7,688 bases of DNA from an uncultured Fastidiosipila sp. (GTDB lineage: Bacteria > Bacillota > Clostridia > Saccharofermentanales > Fastidiosipilaceae): contig CALLQJ010000331.1 of the NCBI GenBank assembly GCA_938014865.1, positions 1-7,688 of the forward strand, read 5' to 3'. A program made the translations under genes and the position numbers. The notes beneath the pieces are model-generated. The model was not told where the DNA came from and ran no database searches. It saw nothing but the letters and a program-made list of their open reading frames with translations. This document shows, piece after piece, positions 1 through 6,237 of this stretch; within the stretch, counting starts at the first letter, position 1, and each line of letters opens with the position of its first letter.

Positions 1-621
1 AAAGGGGCTGATGCGCACCAGGCGGTGCACGCCCATTTCAGAACGCAGATAGCCGTAGGCATTAGGGCCCGAAACGGTAAACGACACACTCTTTACGCCG
101 GCTTCTTCGCCGCCGAGATAATCGGTGGTTTTGAAATCATAGCCGTGCTGCTCTGCCCAGCGCGTATACATGCGCAGAAGCATCGAGGCCCAGTCCATCG
201 CTTCCGTTCCGCCGGCCCCCGCATGCAGGGTCACGATGGCATTTTTCTCATCGTATTCGCCGGTCAGAAGCGTCTCCAAACGCATCTGATCAAAGGCTTC
301 GGCAAAATGCTCAAGTTCCGCGGCGATTTCCTCGGCCACTTCCTGATCCCCGGCCTCTTCCCCGAGTTCACACATGACCATCATGTCCTCATGCTTCTGC
401 TGCAGGGCGCGGAAACGCTCGACTTTCATCTGCATATGCCGCATTTTAGTTTGTATTTTCTGTGCTCGTTCCGTATCGCTCCAGAAATCCGGCGCCTGAG
501 CATACTGCTCAAGCTCCTTATAGCGATCTTTAAGCGTATTAATATGTAAAGCCGCCTCCAGATCCTCCATCGGTTCATCGTACTGACGGATCAGGCTGCG
601 CAATAATATATAATCGGCCAT
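1..621 (-). CDS. prfB: Peptide chain release factor 2 (RF2), N-terminal part, cut by window edge
   Basis: RF2 acts on the ribosome at UGA and UAA stop codons and triggers release of the finished protein. The window holds codons 1-207. Seen: a coiled-coil-like N-terminal domain (about residues 1-110), then the RF2 core motif LHAGAGGTEAMDW (about 122-134) with LLRMYTRW just after, and near the edge GVHRLVRISPF. The SPF tripeptide at 205-207, the last codons visible, is the stop-codon recognition motif of RF2 (RF1 has PxT). The GGQ motif would lie beyond the left edge. The start ATG (619-621) has AGGAGG at 626-631, only 4 nt upstream, which is close but usable. The frame is open throughout, with leucine codon 25 at 547-549 where most prfB genes carry the in-frame TGA frameshift site. 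It has its own likely promoter and is separated by 103 nt from the aminotransferase. Confidence 0.96.
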   Translation of the reverse strand, partial: MADYILLRSLIRQYDEPMEDLEAALHINTLKDRYKELEQYAQAPDFWSDTERAQKIQTKMRHMQMKVERFRALQQKHEDMMVMCELGEEAGDQEVAEEIAAELEHFAEAFDQMRLETLLTGEYDEKNAIVTLHAGAGGTEAMDWASMLLRMYTRWAEQHGYDFKTTDYLGGEEAGVKSVSFTVSGPNAYGYLRSEMGVHRLVRISPF

Positions 622-647
622 AATGCCTCCTATGCTTAATATAATTT

Positions 648-658
648 ATGCTATCACA
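648..658 (-). promoter_or_regulatory. Candidate extended −10 promoter for prfB
   Basis: On the minus strand the sequence reads TGTG-A-TAGCAT, a TGTGn element followed by a 4/6 match to TATAAT (648-653). It would start transcription about 20 nt before the prfB ribosome binding site. No convincing −35 box is visible 16-18 nt upstream. An extended −10 can work without one, but this remains a pattern match only. Confidence 0.35.
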
Positions 659-702
659 AACTCTCCCCGGCGCGAAAATGTTTGCGGAAGAAAACAGCGC
701 AT

Positions 703-721
703 AAAATGCCGGAAAGGCCGG
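703..721 (-). terminator. Weak candidate terminator after the aminotransferase gene
   Basis: Just after the aminotransferase stop codon the minus strand reads CCGG-CCTTT-CCGG (709-721), a 4-bp stem with a 5-nt loop, then CATTTT. The stem is short and the T run interrupted, so read-through into prfB is likely. It may partly insulate the two genes. Confidence 0.3.
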
Positions 722-724
722 AAA

Positions 725-1912
725 TTATTCACGGTATTTATTGACAAAACGCTCCAGCCGGCGCAATGCTTCCTTAATATTGTCCATAGAAGCGGCATAG
801 CTGATCCGGACGAAGCCTTCTCCGCATTCGCCGAAAGCCACCCCCGGAATCACGGCCACCTGTTCCTCGGCCAAAAGCGTCTCACAGAAAGTATTCGAAT
901 CCATCCCGCAGCAGGCAATATTCGGGAAGGCATAAAAGGCGCCCTCCGCCTCAAAACAGTCCAGACCGATTGCATTGAGCCGGCGGATCAGCACCCGCCG
1001 CCGCTGATTGTACGCTTCTTTCATCCGCTGCACTTCGGGATACGCTTCCCGCAGTGCCGTCAGTGCCCCGTACTGGGCCGTCGTCGGCGCACTCATAATC
1101 CCGTATTGATGGATTTTGTTCATGCCCCCGATAATGTCCTTCGGCGCCAGAGCAAAGCCCAGCCTCCAGCCGGTCATCGCAAAGGCCTTCGAAAAACCGC
1201 CGATCACCACGGAGCGTTCGTGCATCCCCGGAAGGGCGGCAATAGAACAATGGCTGTCGGCGCTGTAGGTCAGTTCGGCATAAAGTTCGTCCGATACAAC
1301 GATCAATTCAGGATGTTTTTCAAGGACCGGCAGCAAGGCTTCCAGATCTTCCCGGGGCATAATGCCGCCCGTCGGATTATTCGGATAGGCCAGGACCAGA
1401 ATTTTGCTTTTTTCCGTAATTGCCGCTTCCAAAGCCTCCGGTTTCAGGCGAAAGCCCTCTTCCGGCTTGGTAGCGATCGACACCGGTGTCGCCCCTGCCA
1501 TCACGGCCAGGGAATTATAAGCCACAAAAGACGGCTCCGGAACGATCACCTCATCGCCCGGGTTCAAAATCGCACGAAAGGCCAGATCAATCGCCTCGGA
1601 TCCGCCGACTGTCACCAGAATTTCTTCATCCGGCTGATAGCTCAGACCGAATCGTTCGTACATGTAACGGGCAATATCGCGGCGCAGATTCATATAGCCG
1701 GTATTCGGCGAATAATGGGTATAGCCCTTTTCCAGGCTGTAAATGCCCGCCTCCCGGATCACCCAGGGGGTCACAAAATCCGGTTCGCCGATTGACAGGC
1801 TGATGACCTGCCCTTTCATCTCATTGGCCAAATCAAAAAACTTCCGGATGGCGGAAGGTTTGATGTTTTTCACCTTATCGGATAAGCGCGAACTCTCTTC
1901 AAGGGTTCTCAT
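725..1912 (-). CDS. Class I PLP-dependent aminotransferase (PatA/AspC-like)
   Basis: A 395-residue fold-type I aminotransferase, the usual family length, moving an amino group between an amino acid and a 2-oxo acid in the cytoplasm. Visible motifs: IGEPDF (41-46, substrate-pocket loop), GGSEAI (103-108, cofactor phosphate), YPNNPTG (176-182), SDELY (207-211, Asp208 to the pyridine nitrogen), GGFSKAFAMTGWRLG (238-252) with Lys242 as the PLP Schiff-base lysine and Arg250, and FVRISYA (367-373), where Arg369 should bind the substrate carboxylate. The start ATG overlaps the stop of the upstream Lrp-type regulator (ATGA), so translation is probably coupled. GAGAGG sits about 10 nt upstream, inside the end of that gene. 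The exact substrate cannot be read from sequence: aspartate, aromatic amino acids, alanine and N-acetyl-diaminopimelate enzymes all look like this. The Lrp partner suggests amino-acid-responsive control. Confidence 0.93.
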   Translation of the reverse strand: MRTLEESSRLSDKVKNIKPSAIRKFFDLANEMKGQVISLSIGEPDFVTPWVIREAGIYSLEKGYTHYSPNTGYMNLRRDIARYMYERFGLSYQPDEEILVTVGGSEAIDLAFRAILNPGDEVIVPEPSFVAYNSLAVMAGATPVSIATKPEEGFRLKPEALEAAITEKSKILVLAYPNNPTGGIMPREDLEALLPVLEKHPELIVVSDELYAELTYSADSHCSIAALPGMHERSVVIGGFSKAFAMTGWRLGFALAPKDIIGGMNKIHQYGIMSAPTTAQYGALTALREAYPEVQRMKEAYNQRRRVLIRRLNAIGLDCFEAEGAFYAFPNIACCGMDSNTFCETLLAEEQVAVIPGVAFGECGEGFVRISYAASMDNIKEALRRLERFVNKYRE

Positions 1913-2406
1913 AGGACGACAGCCTCTCGATTATCTTCTTCATTTTCATTCATGATAATGCCGTGGCTCTTATAGTGGCGCAGGATAAAATGCGTCTGCG
2001 TCGAGACCACGGAATCCATCGGCGCAATTTTATCAAAGACAAAGTTGGCCACTTCCTTCAAGGTCCTCGCCTTCATCACCACGAGCAGATCATAGCCGCC
2101 GGACATCAGATAGCAGTCCTTGACCTGCGGGAAAGAGTAGATACGCTTGGCAATTTTATCAAAGCCCATCCCCCGCTGCGGCGTGATATTCACCTCGATC
2201 AGGGCATCGACCGGCGCATCATGCCGGCTGTCCGCCTTCTCCCAGTTAATCACCGCCGTGTAGCCTAAGATCACCTTGTCGGCGGTCATTTCCGCCATAT
2301 CCACCACAATATCTTCTTCGTCATAGCCGAGTCTTTCGGCAATTTCCGCACTGCTCAGGCGGCTGTCTTCTTCAAGCAAATGAAGGATTTCTTCTTTTCT
2401 GGACAT
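1909..2406 (-). CDS. Lrp/AsnC-family transcriptional regulator
   Basis: A 165-residue regulator. Lrp/AsnC proteins bind DNA as dimers or octamers and change activity on binding amino acids. Residues 5-45 form the N-terminal winged helix-turn-helix (SSAEIAERLGYDEEDIVVDM at 18-37). Residues 66-141 form the ACT-like RAM ligand and oligomerisation domain, with the typical VDALIEVNI strand and the SGGYDLLVVM motif (102-111). The last ~20 residues are an acidic extension. A longer reading from an ATG at 2424 is possible, but its first codons (AAG GGG GAG) are themselves the ribosome binding site for the ATG at 2406, which is therefore the better start. The stop overlaps the aminotransferase start by 4 nt. 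Local control of that aminotransferase and its own gene is the natural inference. The effector is unknown. Confidence 0.92.
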   Translation of the reverse strand: MSRKEEILHLLEEDSRLSSAEIAERLGYDEEDIVVDMAEMTADKVILGYTAVINWEKADSRHDAPVDALIEVNITPQRGMGFDKIAKRIYSFPQVKDCYLMSGGYDLLVVMKARTLKEVANFVFDKIAPMDSVVSTQTHFILRHYKSHGIIMNENEEDNREAVVL

Positions 2407-2413
2407 TGTATAC

Positions 2414-2422
2414 TCCCCCTTC
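2414..2422 (-). promoter_or_regulatory. Ribosome binding site that fixes the Lrp-family start
   Basis: The minus strand reads AAGGGGGAG, then 7 nt, then ATG (2404-2406). The in-frame upstream ATG at 2422-2424 runs into this element, so its use would make the Shine-Dalgarno coding. The shorter start is preferred. Confidence 0.75.
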
Positions 2423-2513
2423 ATCCGGGTATTTATTTCAATCGATTTTTACGGCATGCTTTATCTGAATTAATCGTCCGTGCATACATGATCCGGAACA
2501 TCATCTTCCGTCT

Positions 2514-3407
2514 TCAGCCGAAAAACGAATCATCATCGTCTTCATCCTCTTCCGCGTCGCTCTCTTCCTCTTCTTCACTGCGTCCGCGCCGGTTCACCTC
2601 TTTGAAAAAGGTTGTCGGATCATGCGGATTATAAGGATTATGGATACGCCGGCTCGGGTAAGAACGCGAGTAGTAAAGGTAAAAAAGAGCGTAAAGCCGG
2701 CCGAGAATCAAGGCCTTGAGCGCCGCAAAGAAAGCGGAGATCAGCGCCACGGATGCAAGTGATCCGCCGAACCAGTTAATTAAAATATTGCGCGGCCCGG
2801 ACATTAAAAAAGAAATGAATAAATACGAGATGACCATTTGAAATTTAATGCCGGAAGTCGCATGCACGCTCTCATCCAGGGCCCGGCTCAGACTGTACTG
2901 CCGGTCGATCAGAAACATCGGCGTAAAGGCCAGTGCCGAGGCAATCACAAAAAACGGCAGGCCTAAAAAAACCAGACTCAGAATATAAACAGGAATCAGC
3001 AAAAGCGCAAAAAGCAGAAGCTTCGGAATCTTGCTGAAAAATTCCCGGACCCCGTGTTTAAGCGGATAGTCATCAAAGCTTGCGTTCATGGCCGAGGCGT
3101 AAATCAGCGAGAGCCCCGCGTTCAGCACGGTAATAAGAAGTGAAAATAAAAGATAAATAATATTGCCGAAACTCAGAATCGACTCCGCCCGGTAATCCGG
3201 CAAAAGCACGGATTCACTTACCTCCGGAGCAAATCGGGCGCTCATGCCCATCACCCAGTTAATCAGACGTGAAAAATCCTGATCCCCTACCGGCAGCATC
3301 AAGGCAATCGCATTGATAAAAAAGCCCAGGAGAAATAATATCTGCACGGTTTTTCGGCTGCGCAGACGATGGAAACGAAAGGATTCTATGACAAACGCCA
3401 GACTCAA
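2514..3407 (-). CDS. Polytopic membrane protein with acidic C-terminal tail, function unknown
   Basis: A 297-residue integral membrane protein I cannot assign to a named gene. Hydrophobic segments lie at roughly 22-41, 78-105, 127-146, 147-168, 189-204 and 215-245, giving five or six membrane spans. The middle motif (about 161-186: hydrophobic strand, IDRQYSLSRALDES, then small residues) resembles the pattern 'acidic, x, S, hydrophobic, x, AL..S' seen in DUF975 and GPDPase-membrane-domain-like proteins. That is a resemblance in layout, not a firm assignment. The C-terminus is soluble: a basic RRGR stretch (273-276), then residues 278-293 with 14 of 16 Asp or Glu. The start codon is TTG: an in-frame TGA lies 6 nt upstream and no ATG follows until residue 37. 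AAGAGGTGA sits at 3411-3419. It has its own extended −10 promoter and is divergent from the zinc-ribbon gene. Confidence 0.8.
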   Translation of the reverse strand: MSLAFVIESFRFHRLRSRKTVQILFLLGFFINAIALMLPVGDQDFSRLINWVMGMSARFAPEVSESVLLPDYRAESILSFGNIIYLLFSLLITVLNAGLSLIYASAMNASFDDYPLKHGVREFFSKIPKLLLFALLLIPVYILSLVFLGLPFFVIASALAFTPMFLIDRQYSLSRALDESVHATSGIKFQMVISYLFISFLMSGPRNILINWFGGSLASVALISAFFAALKALILGRLYALFYLYYSRSYPSRRIHNPYNPHDPTTFFKEVNRRGRSEEEEESDAEEDEDDDDSFFG

Positions 3408-3432
3408 GATTCACCTCTTCTTGTTTTGAGAT

Positions 3433-3441
3433 ATTGTAGCA
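3433..3441 (-). promoter_or_regulatory. Extended −10 promoter for the membrane protein gene
   Basis: The minus strand reads TGC-TACAAT, a 5/6 match to TATAAT with a TGn extension. The −35 (TGAATA, 17 nt upstream) is poor. The predicted start near 3426 gives a very short leader of about 20 nt that just covers the ribosome binding site. Confidence 0.55.
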
Positions 3442-3452
3442 TAAAATACTTC

Positions 3453-3481
3453 TTGTATTCAGAACTTTAACGTGCTATGCT
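3453..3481 (+). promoter_or_regulatory. Extended −10 promoter for the zinc-ribbon gene
   Basis: TTGTAT (3453-3458), a 17-nt spacer, then TATGCT (3476-3481) preceded by TGC. The −10 matches TATAAT at 4 of 6 and the −35 matches TTGACA at 3 of 6. Transcription would begin near 3488, leaving a leader of about 44 nt. It lies back to back with the promoter of the membrane protein gene. Confidence 0.55.
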
Positions 3482-3531
3482 TCAGCGGTCCTGAAAAATC
3501 CGGACATAATAACTTAAGGAGCTATTTATTT

Positions 3532-3711
3532 ATGGCTGACAAACATTTAACCTGCAAGGATTGCGGATCCGATTTCGTCTTCAGCGAAGGCGAACAAGAA
3601 TTCTTTCGTGAGAAAGGCTTTGAAAATGATCCCATCCGCTGCCCCGCCTGCCGCAAGGCCCGCAAAGAAGCGCGCCGGAATAAAAAGAGAAATGATTACA
3701 ATCGTTATTGA
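3532..3711 (+). CDS. Zinc-ribbon domain miniprotein (zf-trcl type)
   Basis: A 59-residue protein with a single treble-clef/zinc-ribbon. The ligands are Cys8-x2-Cys11 (LTCKDCG) and Cys37-x2-Cys40 (IRCPACRKAR), enclosing the family signature FVFSEGEQEFFREKGF (15-30). The tail from residue 41 is strongly basic (KARKEARRNKKR), suggesting contact with nucleic acid. This matches the small 'probable zinc-ribbon' proteins common in clostridia and cyanobacteria, whose role is not established. The ATG at 3532 is preferred over an upstream in-frame ATG at 3472, because AAGGAG lies at 3516-3521 (10 nt before) and all conserved residues follow it. The upstream start lies inside the predicted −10 region. 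The gene stands alone, with its own promoter and terminator, and is the only plus-strand gene here. Confidence 0.9.
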   Translation: MADKHLTCKDCGSDFVFSEGEQEFFREKGFENDPIRCPACRKARKEARRNKKRNDYNRY

Positions 3712-3741
3712 TTCTCACTATTTAATCTGACGTAAGACGAA

Positions 3742-3775
3742 GAGACCGGAGAAAAAACTGCTCCGGTTTCTTTTT
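3742..3775 (+). terminator. Intrinsic terminator of the zinc-ribbon gene
   Basis: GAGACCGGAG (3742-3751) pairs with CTCCGGTTTC (3761-3770) to give a 10-bp stem with one G·U pair and a 9-nt loop, directly followed by TTTTT (3771-3775). It lies 30 nt after the stop codon. On the opposite strand the G·U becomes a mismatch and no T run follows the stem, so it is mainly a plus-strand terminator. Confidence 0.9.
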
Positions 3776-3828
3776 GTCTGGAGGAAGGCTCTGCCGCAGC
3801 CCGGTGTCAAAGGCTCCGCTTCCAGACA
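3775..3828. repeat. Imperfect inverted repeat between convergent genes
   Basis: TGTCTGGA (3775-3782) and TCCAGACA (3821-3828) are perfect 8-bp inverted arms. Inside are two near-identical direct copies, AAGGCTCTGC (3785-3794) and AAGGCTCCGC (3810-3819). Neither strand has a T run just after the stem, so it is not a standard terminator. It could still slow transcription leaving the serpin gene, which ends at 3841. Confidence 0.5.
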
Positions 3829-3840
3829 CAGAAAAAGGCG

Positions 3841-4959
3841 TCAGGACGGCTCCTCGAACGTCCCGATAAACAAAGGCAGGGCGTTTTCAAGATCTAAAAT
3901 AAAGAAAAGAAAAGGCCGGTCCAGAATAATTTCCTCCGCTTCGGGCATCAGCGCCGAGCGGAAAGCGATTTCCGCCAGCGAAGCCGCTCCGGCTTCTGTC
4001 CCCTGTTCCCCCACGGAAATATAGCTTTTCTGCCGCAGTTTTGAAATATAAAGATTTTCCTCCGAAGAAAAATCCCCCATCTCCCGGAAATCTGCTTTTT
4101 CAGGATCAAATACGCTCTTGAGTCCGAGTTTCCGCACGGCGTCCTTGAGCTCAAGATCCGCCTTAAAATCGAATTTCGGAAGGCCGCTCAAAACCGGCTT
4201 GTACGCGGCTTTTTCAAGCATCTCGTGAAACAAGGACGCATCCAAGGCCTTGAGCAAATCCTCCGGCGGCATCCCTTCTGGCGGAAGCAGGGCGGCAAAG
4301 CCGTAACGCGTATCCGCATAAGGCAGCACAAAGCCCCGGGCGCCGGCGACCTGAAGAAACAAAAGCGTCTCTCGGCTTTTCATCATCTCGACCGTCTTTT
4401 TGCTGCCGTCTTCTGCCCGGAAGATGGCTTCCTCCACCTTATGTTCGCTGTAAGGCCGAAGCCATTCTGCCTTAAATGTCAGCACATTCAGAAGGCTCAT
4501 GCACCAGGCCCTGCCGAGCTGCTCTGTTATTTCCCGGATCCTGCCGCCGCTTTTTTCCCGGACCCAGGCATTCATCGCCTCAAGGCTTTCTTCCGAAAGC
4601 GGGACGGAAAAAATCTCCGCATCATAATAGCTGCGGTTTTTCTCAAGGAATTCCGGCTTCGGCTTGAAACGCTCGTTTAGCCATAAGGACGCGGAAGACG
4701 AAAGCCTGATCTTTTCATTTTCCGGCAGCGCCGCCTCGGTCTTTTGAAGCAAAAGATTCAGCGCTTCCCGGGGCAGGCCCGTAAGCGCTTCAAATTCCTG
4801 CCTGCTCCGGCCGGCGGCACCGTTTGCCGCAAGGGCCAGAACCAAGAGCAAAGACAAAGGCGAGAGTAAATTATTCTCGCCCTCCCGGTACGCTGCGGCA
4901 AAAAGCTTTAAGGAAAATTCATTTAAGAGATGTTTTTCATCAGCCGGCATAAAGTACAC
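3841..4959 (-). CDS. Serpin (serine protease inhibitor family), predicted inhibitory, no signal peptide
   Basis: A 372-residue single-domain serpin, the normal core length. Inhibitory serpins trap proteases by inserting the cleaved reactive loop into beta-sheet A. Visible landmarks in order: LLSPLSLLLVLALAANGAAG (31-50, helix B region), LNVLTFKAEW (157-166, matching the NxxYFKGxW motif), LPKFDF...DLELKDAVRKLGL (260-280), YISVGEQGTEAGAAS (313-327, hinge) and DRPFLFFILD (347-356, C-terminal signature). Counting from hinge Gly320 (P15) and Thr321 (P14) puts P1-P1' at Arg334-Ser335, the same register as antithrombin. P12-P9 is Ala-Gly-Ala-Ala, small residues compatible with loop insertion. There is no signal peptide, so it is cytosolic or leaves by another route. 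The start is uncertain: GTG at 4959 lies 2 nt after the hom stop with no clear ribosome binding site, and ATG at 4950 is equally possible. It is probably translated by coupling with hom. Confidence 0.94.
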   Translation of the reverse strand: MYFMPADEKHLLNEFSLKLFAAAYREGENNLLSPLSLLLVLALAANGAAGRSRQEFEALTGLPREALNLLLQKTEAALPENEKIRLSSSASLWLNERFKPKPEFLEKNRSYYDAEIFSVPLSEESLEAMNAWVREKSGGRIREITEQLGRAWCMSLLNVLTFKAEWLRPYSEHKVEEAIFRAEDGSKKTVEMMKSRETLLFLQVAGARGFVLPYADTRYGFAALLPPEGMPPEDLLKALDASLFHEMLEKAAYKPVLSGLPKFDFKADLELKDAVRKLGLKSVFDPEKADFREMGDFSSEENLYISKLRQKSYISVGEQGTEAGAASLAEIAFRSALMPEAEEIILDRPFLFFILDLENALPLFIGTFEEPS

Positions 4960-4961
4960 GC

Positions 4962-6206
4962 TCAGATTCTGCGCAGGATCTGCAGGAGACTGCCTTCCGG
5001 AAGCTGCTTTACGGCTGACTTCAGGCGGCCTTCGCGCAACTGTTCCGAATCGGTCTCGATAAGGTATTCATCGGCAAAGGGACTTTCCAGAAAACGAAAG
5101 CCGTTGAGATCATGAAGATAAGTATTTAAGGCCTGTTTATCAAAGTCTTTTTTAATCCGCAAAACCGCCGACACCGTCAGATCGCCCGCTTCTTCCAGGC
5201 GGCCCGGCGAAGGGGCCTGCCAGATTTCCGCCGCGCCCGGCGTCCAGGGCACCGTTGACGCTTCCATCATATCGCCCACGATGGCATTAGCCGTCGGCAG
5301 CGAACCGGCTCCGCGGCCGTAAAGCATGACGTCATCTAAAGGATAAGAGCGAATGAAAACCGCATTGAATACATCGTCGGCGCAGGCGGCCGGATGCTCT
5401 TCGGGAAGCAGGACCGGCGCCACCCGCAGCTCCAGCTTGGGTTCCTCGTACGCCCCTTTATTGCGCAGGGTGGCCAGCAAAACAATCTTATCGCCCAAAG
5501 CCTCCGCCGTCTCGATGTCCCGCTGTGTGATATTTGCAATGCCTTCGGTCAGAATCTTCTCCGGATCCACCCATTCCCCGATGCACATCGATGCGAGGAT
5601 CGCCAGCTTCCGCGCCGTATCGGCACCGCCGACATCATCCGAAGGATCACGTTCGGCATAGCCTCTCTCCTGCGCTTCCGCCAGGGCGTCCTGAAACGCT
5701 TTTCCTTCTTTGCGCATTTTGCTCAGAATATAATTGCAGGTTCCGTTCAGAATGCCGTCTATGGCATAGATATCATTGGAGGCTAAGTGCTCCCGCATGC
5801 TCACCAGCACGGGGATCCCGCCGCCTACCGCGGCTTCAAAAAGATAAAAGACTTTATGTTCTGCAGCCAGCTTCAGAAGTTCGGCGCCGTGCGCCGCCAC
5901 CAGCTCTTTATTGGACGTAATCACATGCTTGCCGGCCTCAAGTGCCCGCTTGGTATAGTCATAGGCCGCTCCCGTCCCGCCGATGGTCTCAATCACCATC
6001 GACACCTCGGGATCGGAAAAGATGATCTCGGGATCATGCACAATTTTATCGGCGTAAGGATCATCCGGAAAATCTCTGAGATCCAAAACATATTTCACAT
6101 TCAAATCGATCCCGCGCCGGCGCCGGATCGTTTCCCTTTGTTCGCGGCAAATTATGCCGACACCCGCACCTACCACTCCGTAGCCTAAAACAGCAACCTC
6201 AGCCAT
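4962..6206 (-). CDS. hom: Homoserine dehydrogenase
   Basis: Reduces aspartate 4-semialdehyde to homoserine with NAD(P)H, the branch point to threonine and methionine. The 414 residues show the full catalytic core: a Rossmann start with GYGVVGAGV (8-16), SNKELVA (98-104) with Lys100, EAAVGGGIPV (124-133), NGTCNY (154-159), GYAERDPSDDVGGADTARK (182-200) with Glu185, Asp196 and Lys200 matching the known catalytic residues, and GRGAGSLPTA (297-306). The C-terminal ~70 residues have the length and rhythm of an ACT domain (IKKDF near 351) but lack the DKPGV ligand loop. The start ATG has GGGAGG at 6211-6216. The gene follows the ACT protein by 31 nt and is followed 2 nt later by the serpin. No thrB or thrC is adjacent in this window. 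Confidence 0.96.
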   Translation of the reverse strand: MAEVAVLGYGVVGAGVGIICREQRETIRRRRGIDLNVKYVLDLRDFPDDPYADKIVHDPEIIFSDPEVSMVIETIGGTGAAYDYTKRALEAGKHVITSNKELVAAHGAELLKLAAEHKVFYLFEAAVGGGIPVLVSMREHLASNDIYAIDGILNGTCNYILSKMRKEGKAFQDALAEAQERGYAERDPSDDVGGADTARKLAILASMCIGEWVDPEKILTEGIANITQRDIETAEALGDKIVLLATLRNKGAYEEPKLELRVAPVLLPEEHPAACADDVFNAVFIRSYPLDDVMLYGRGAGSLPTANAIVGDMMEASTVPWTPGAAEIWQAPSPGRLEEAGDLTVSAVLRIKKDFDKQALNTYLHDLNGFRFLESPFADEYLIETDSEQLREGRLKSAVKQLPEGSLLQILRRI

Positions 6207-6237
6207 TGTTCCTCCCTGCTTCTTCCAGCCTCCGGCT

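Noticed and set aside
623..1795. A long plus-strand open frame of 390 codons opposite the aminotransferase
   Set aside because: It is the antisense shadow of a clearly conserved aminotransferase gene. Its translation is rich in His, Arg and Pro, with no recognisable domain.
2494..2510. CGGAA/TTCCG inverted repeat after the membrane protein gene as a terminator
   Set aside because: It has only 5 bp, a 7-nt loop and no T run on the minus strand.
2380..2634. A plus-strand frame with a serine run near 2527-2580
   Set aside because: The serine run is simply the complement of the Asp/Glu codons of the acidic tail of the membrane protein. There is no ribosome binding site or family match.
3472..3531. 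A 20-residue N-terminal extension of the zinc-ribbon protein
   Set aside because: This stretch overlaps the predicted −10 and the ribosome binding site, and it lacks a good upstream ribosome binding site of its own. Family members start right at MADK.
4861..4959. Signal peptide at the serpin N-terminus
   Set aside because: The hydrophobic stretch at residues 31-50 is the conserved serpin helix B region (SPLS...NGAAG), not a leader. The first 30 residues are polar and form helix A.
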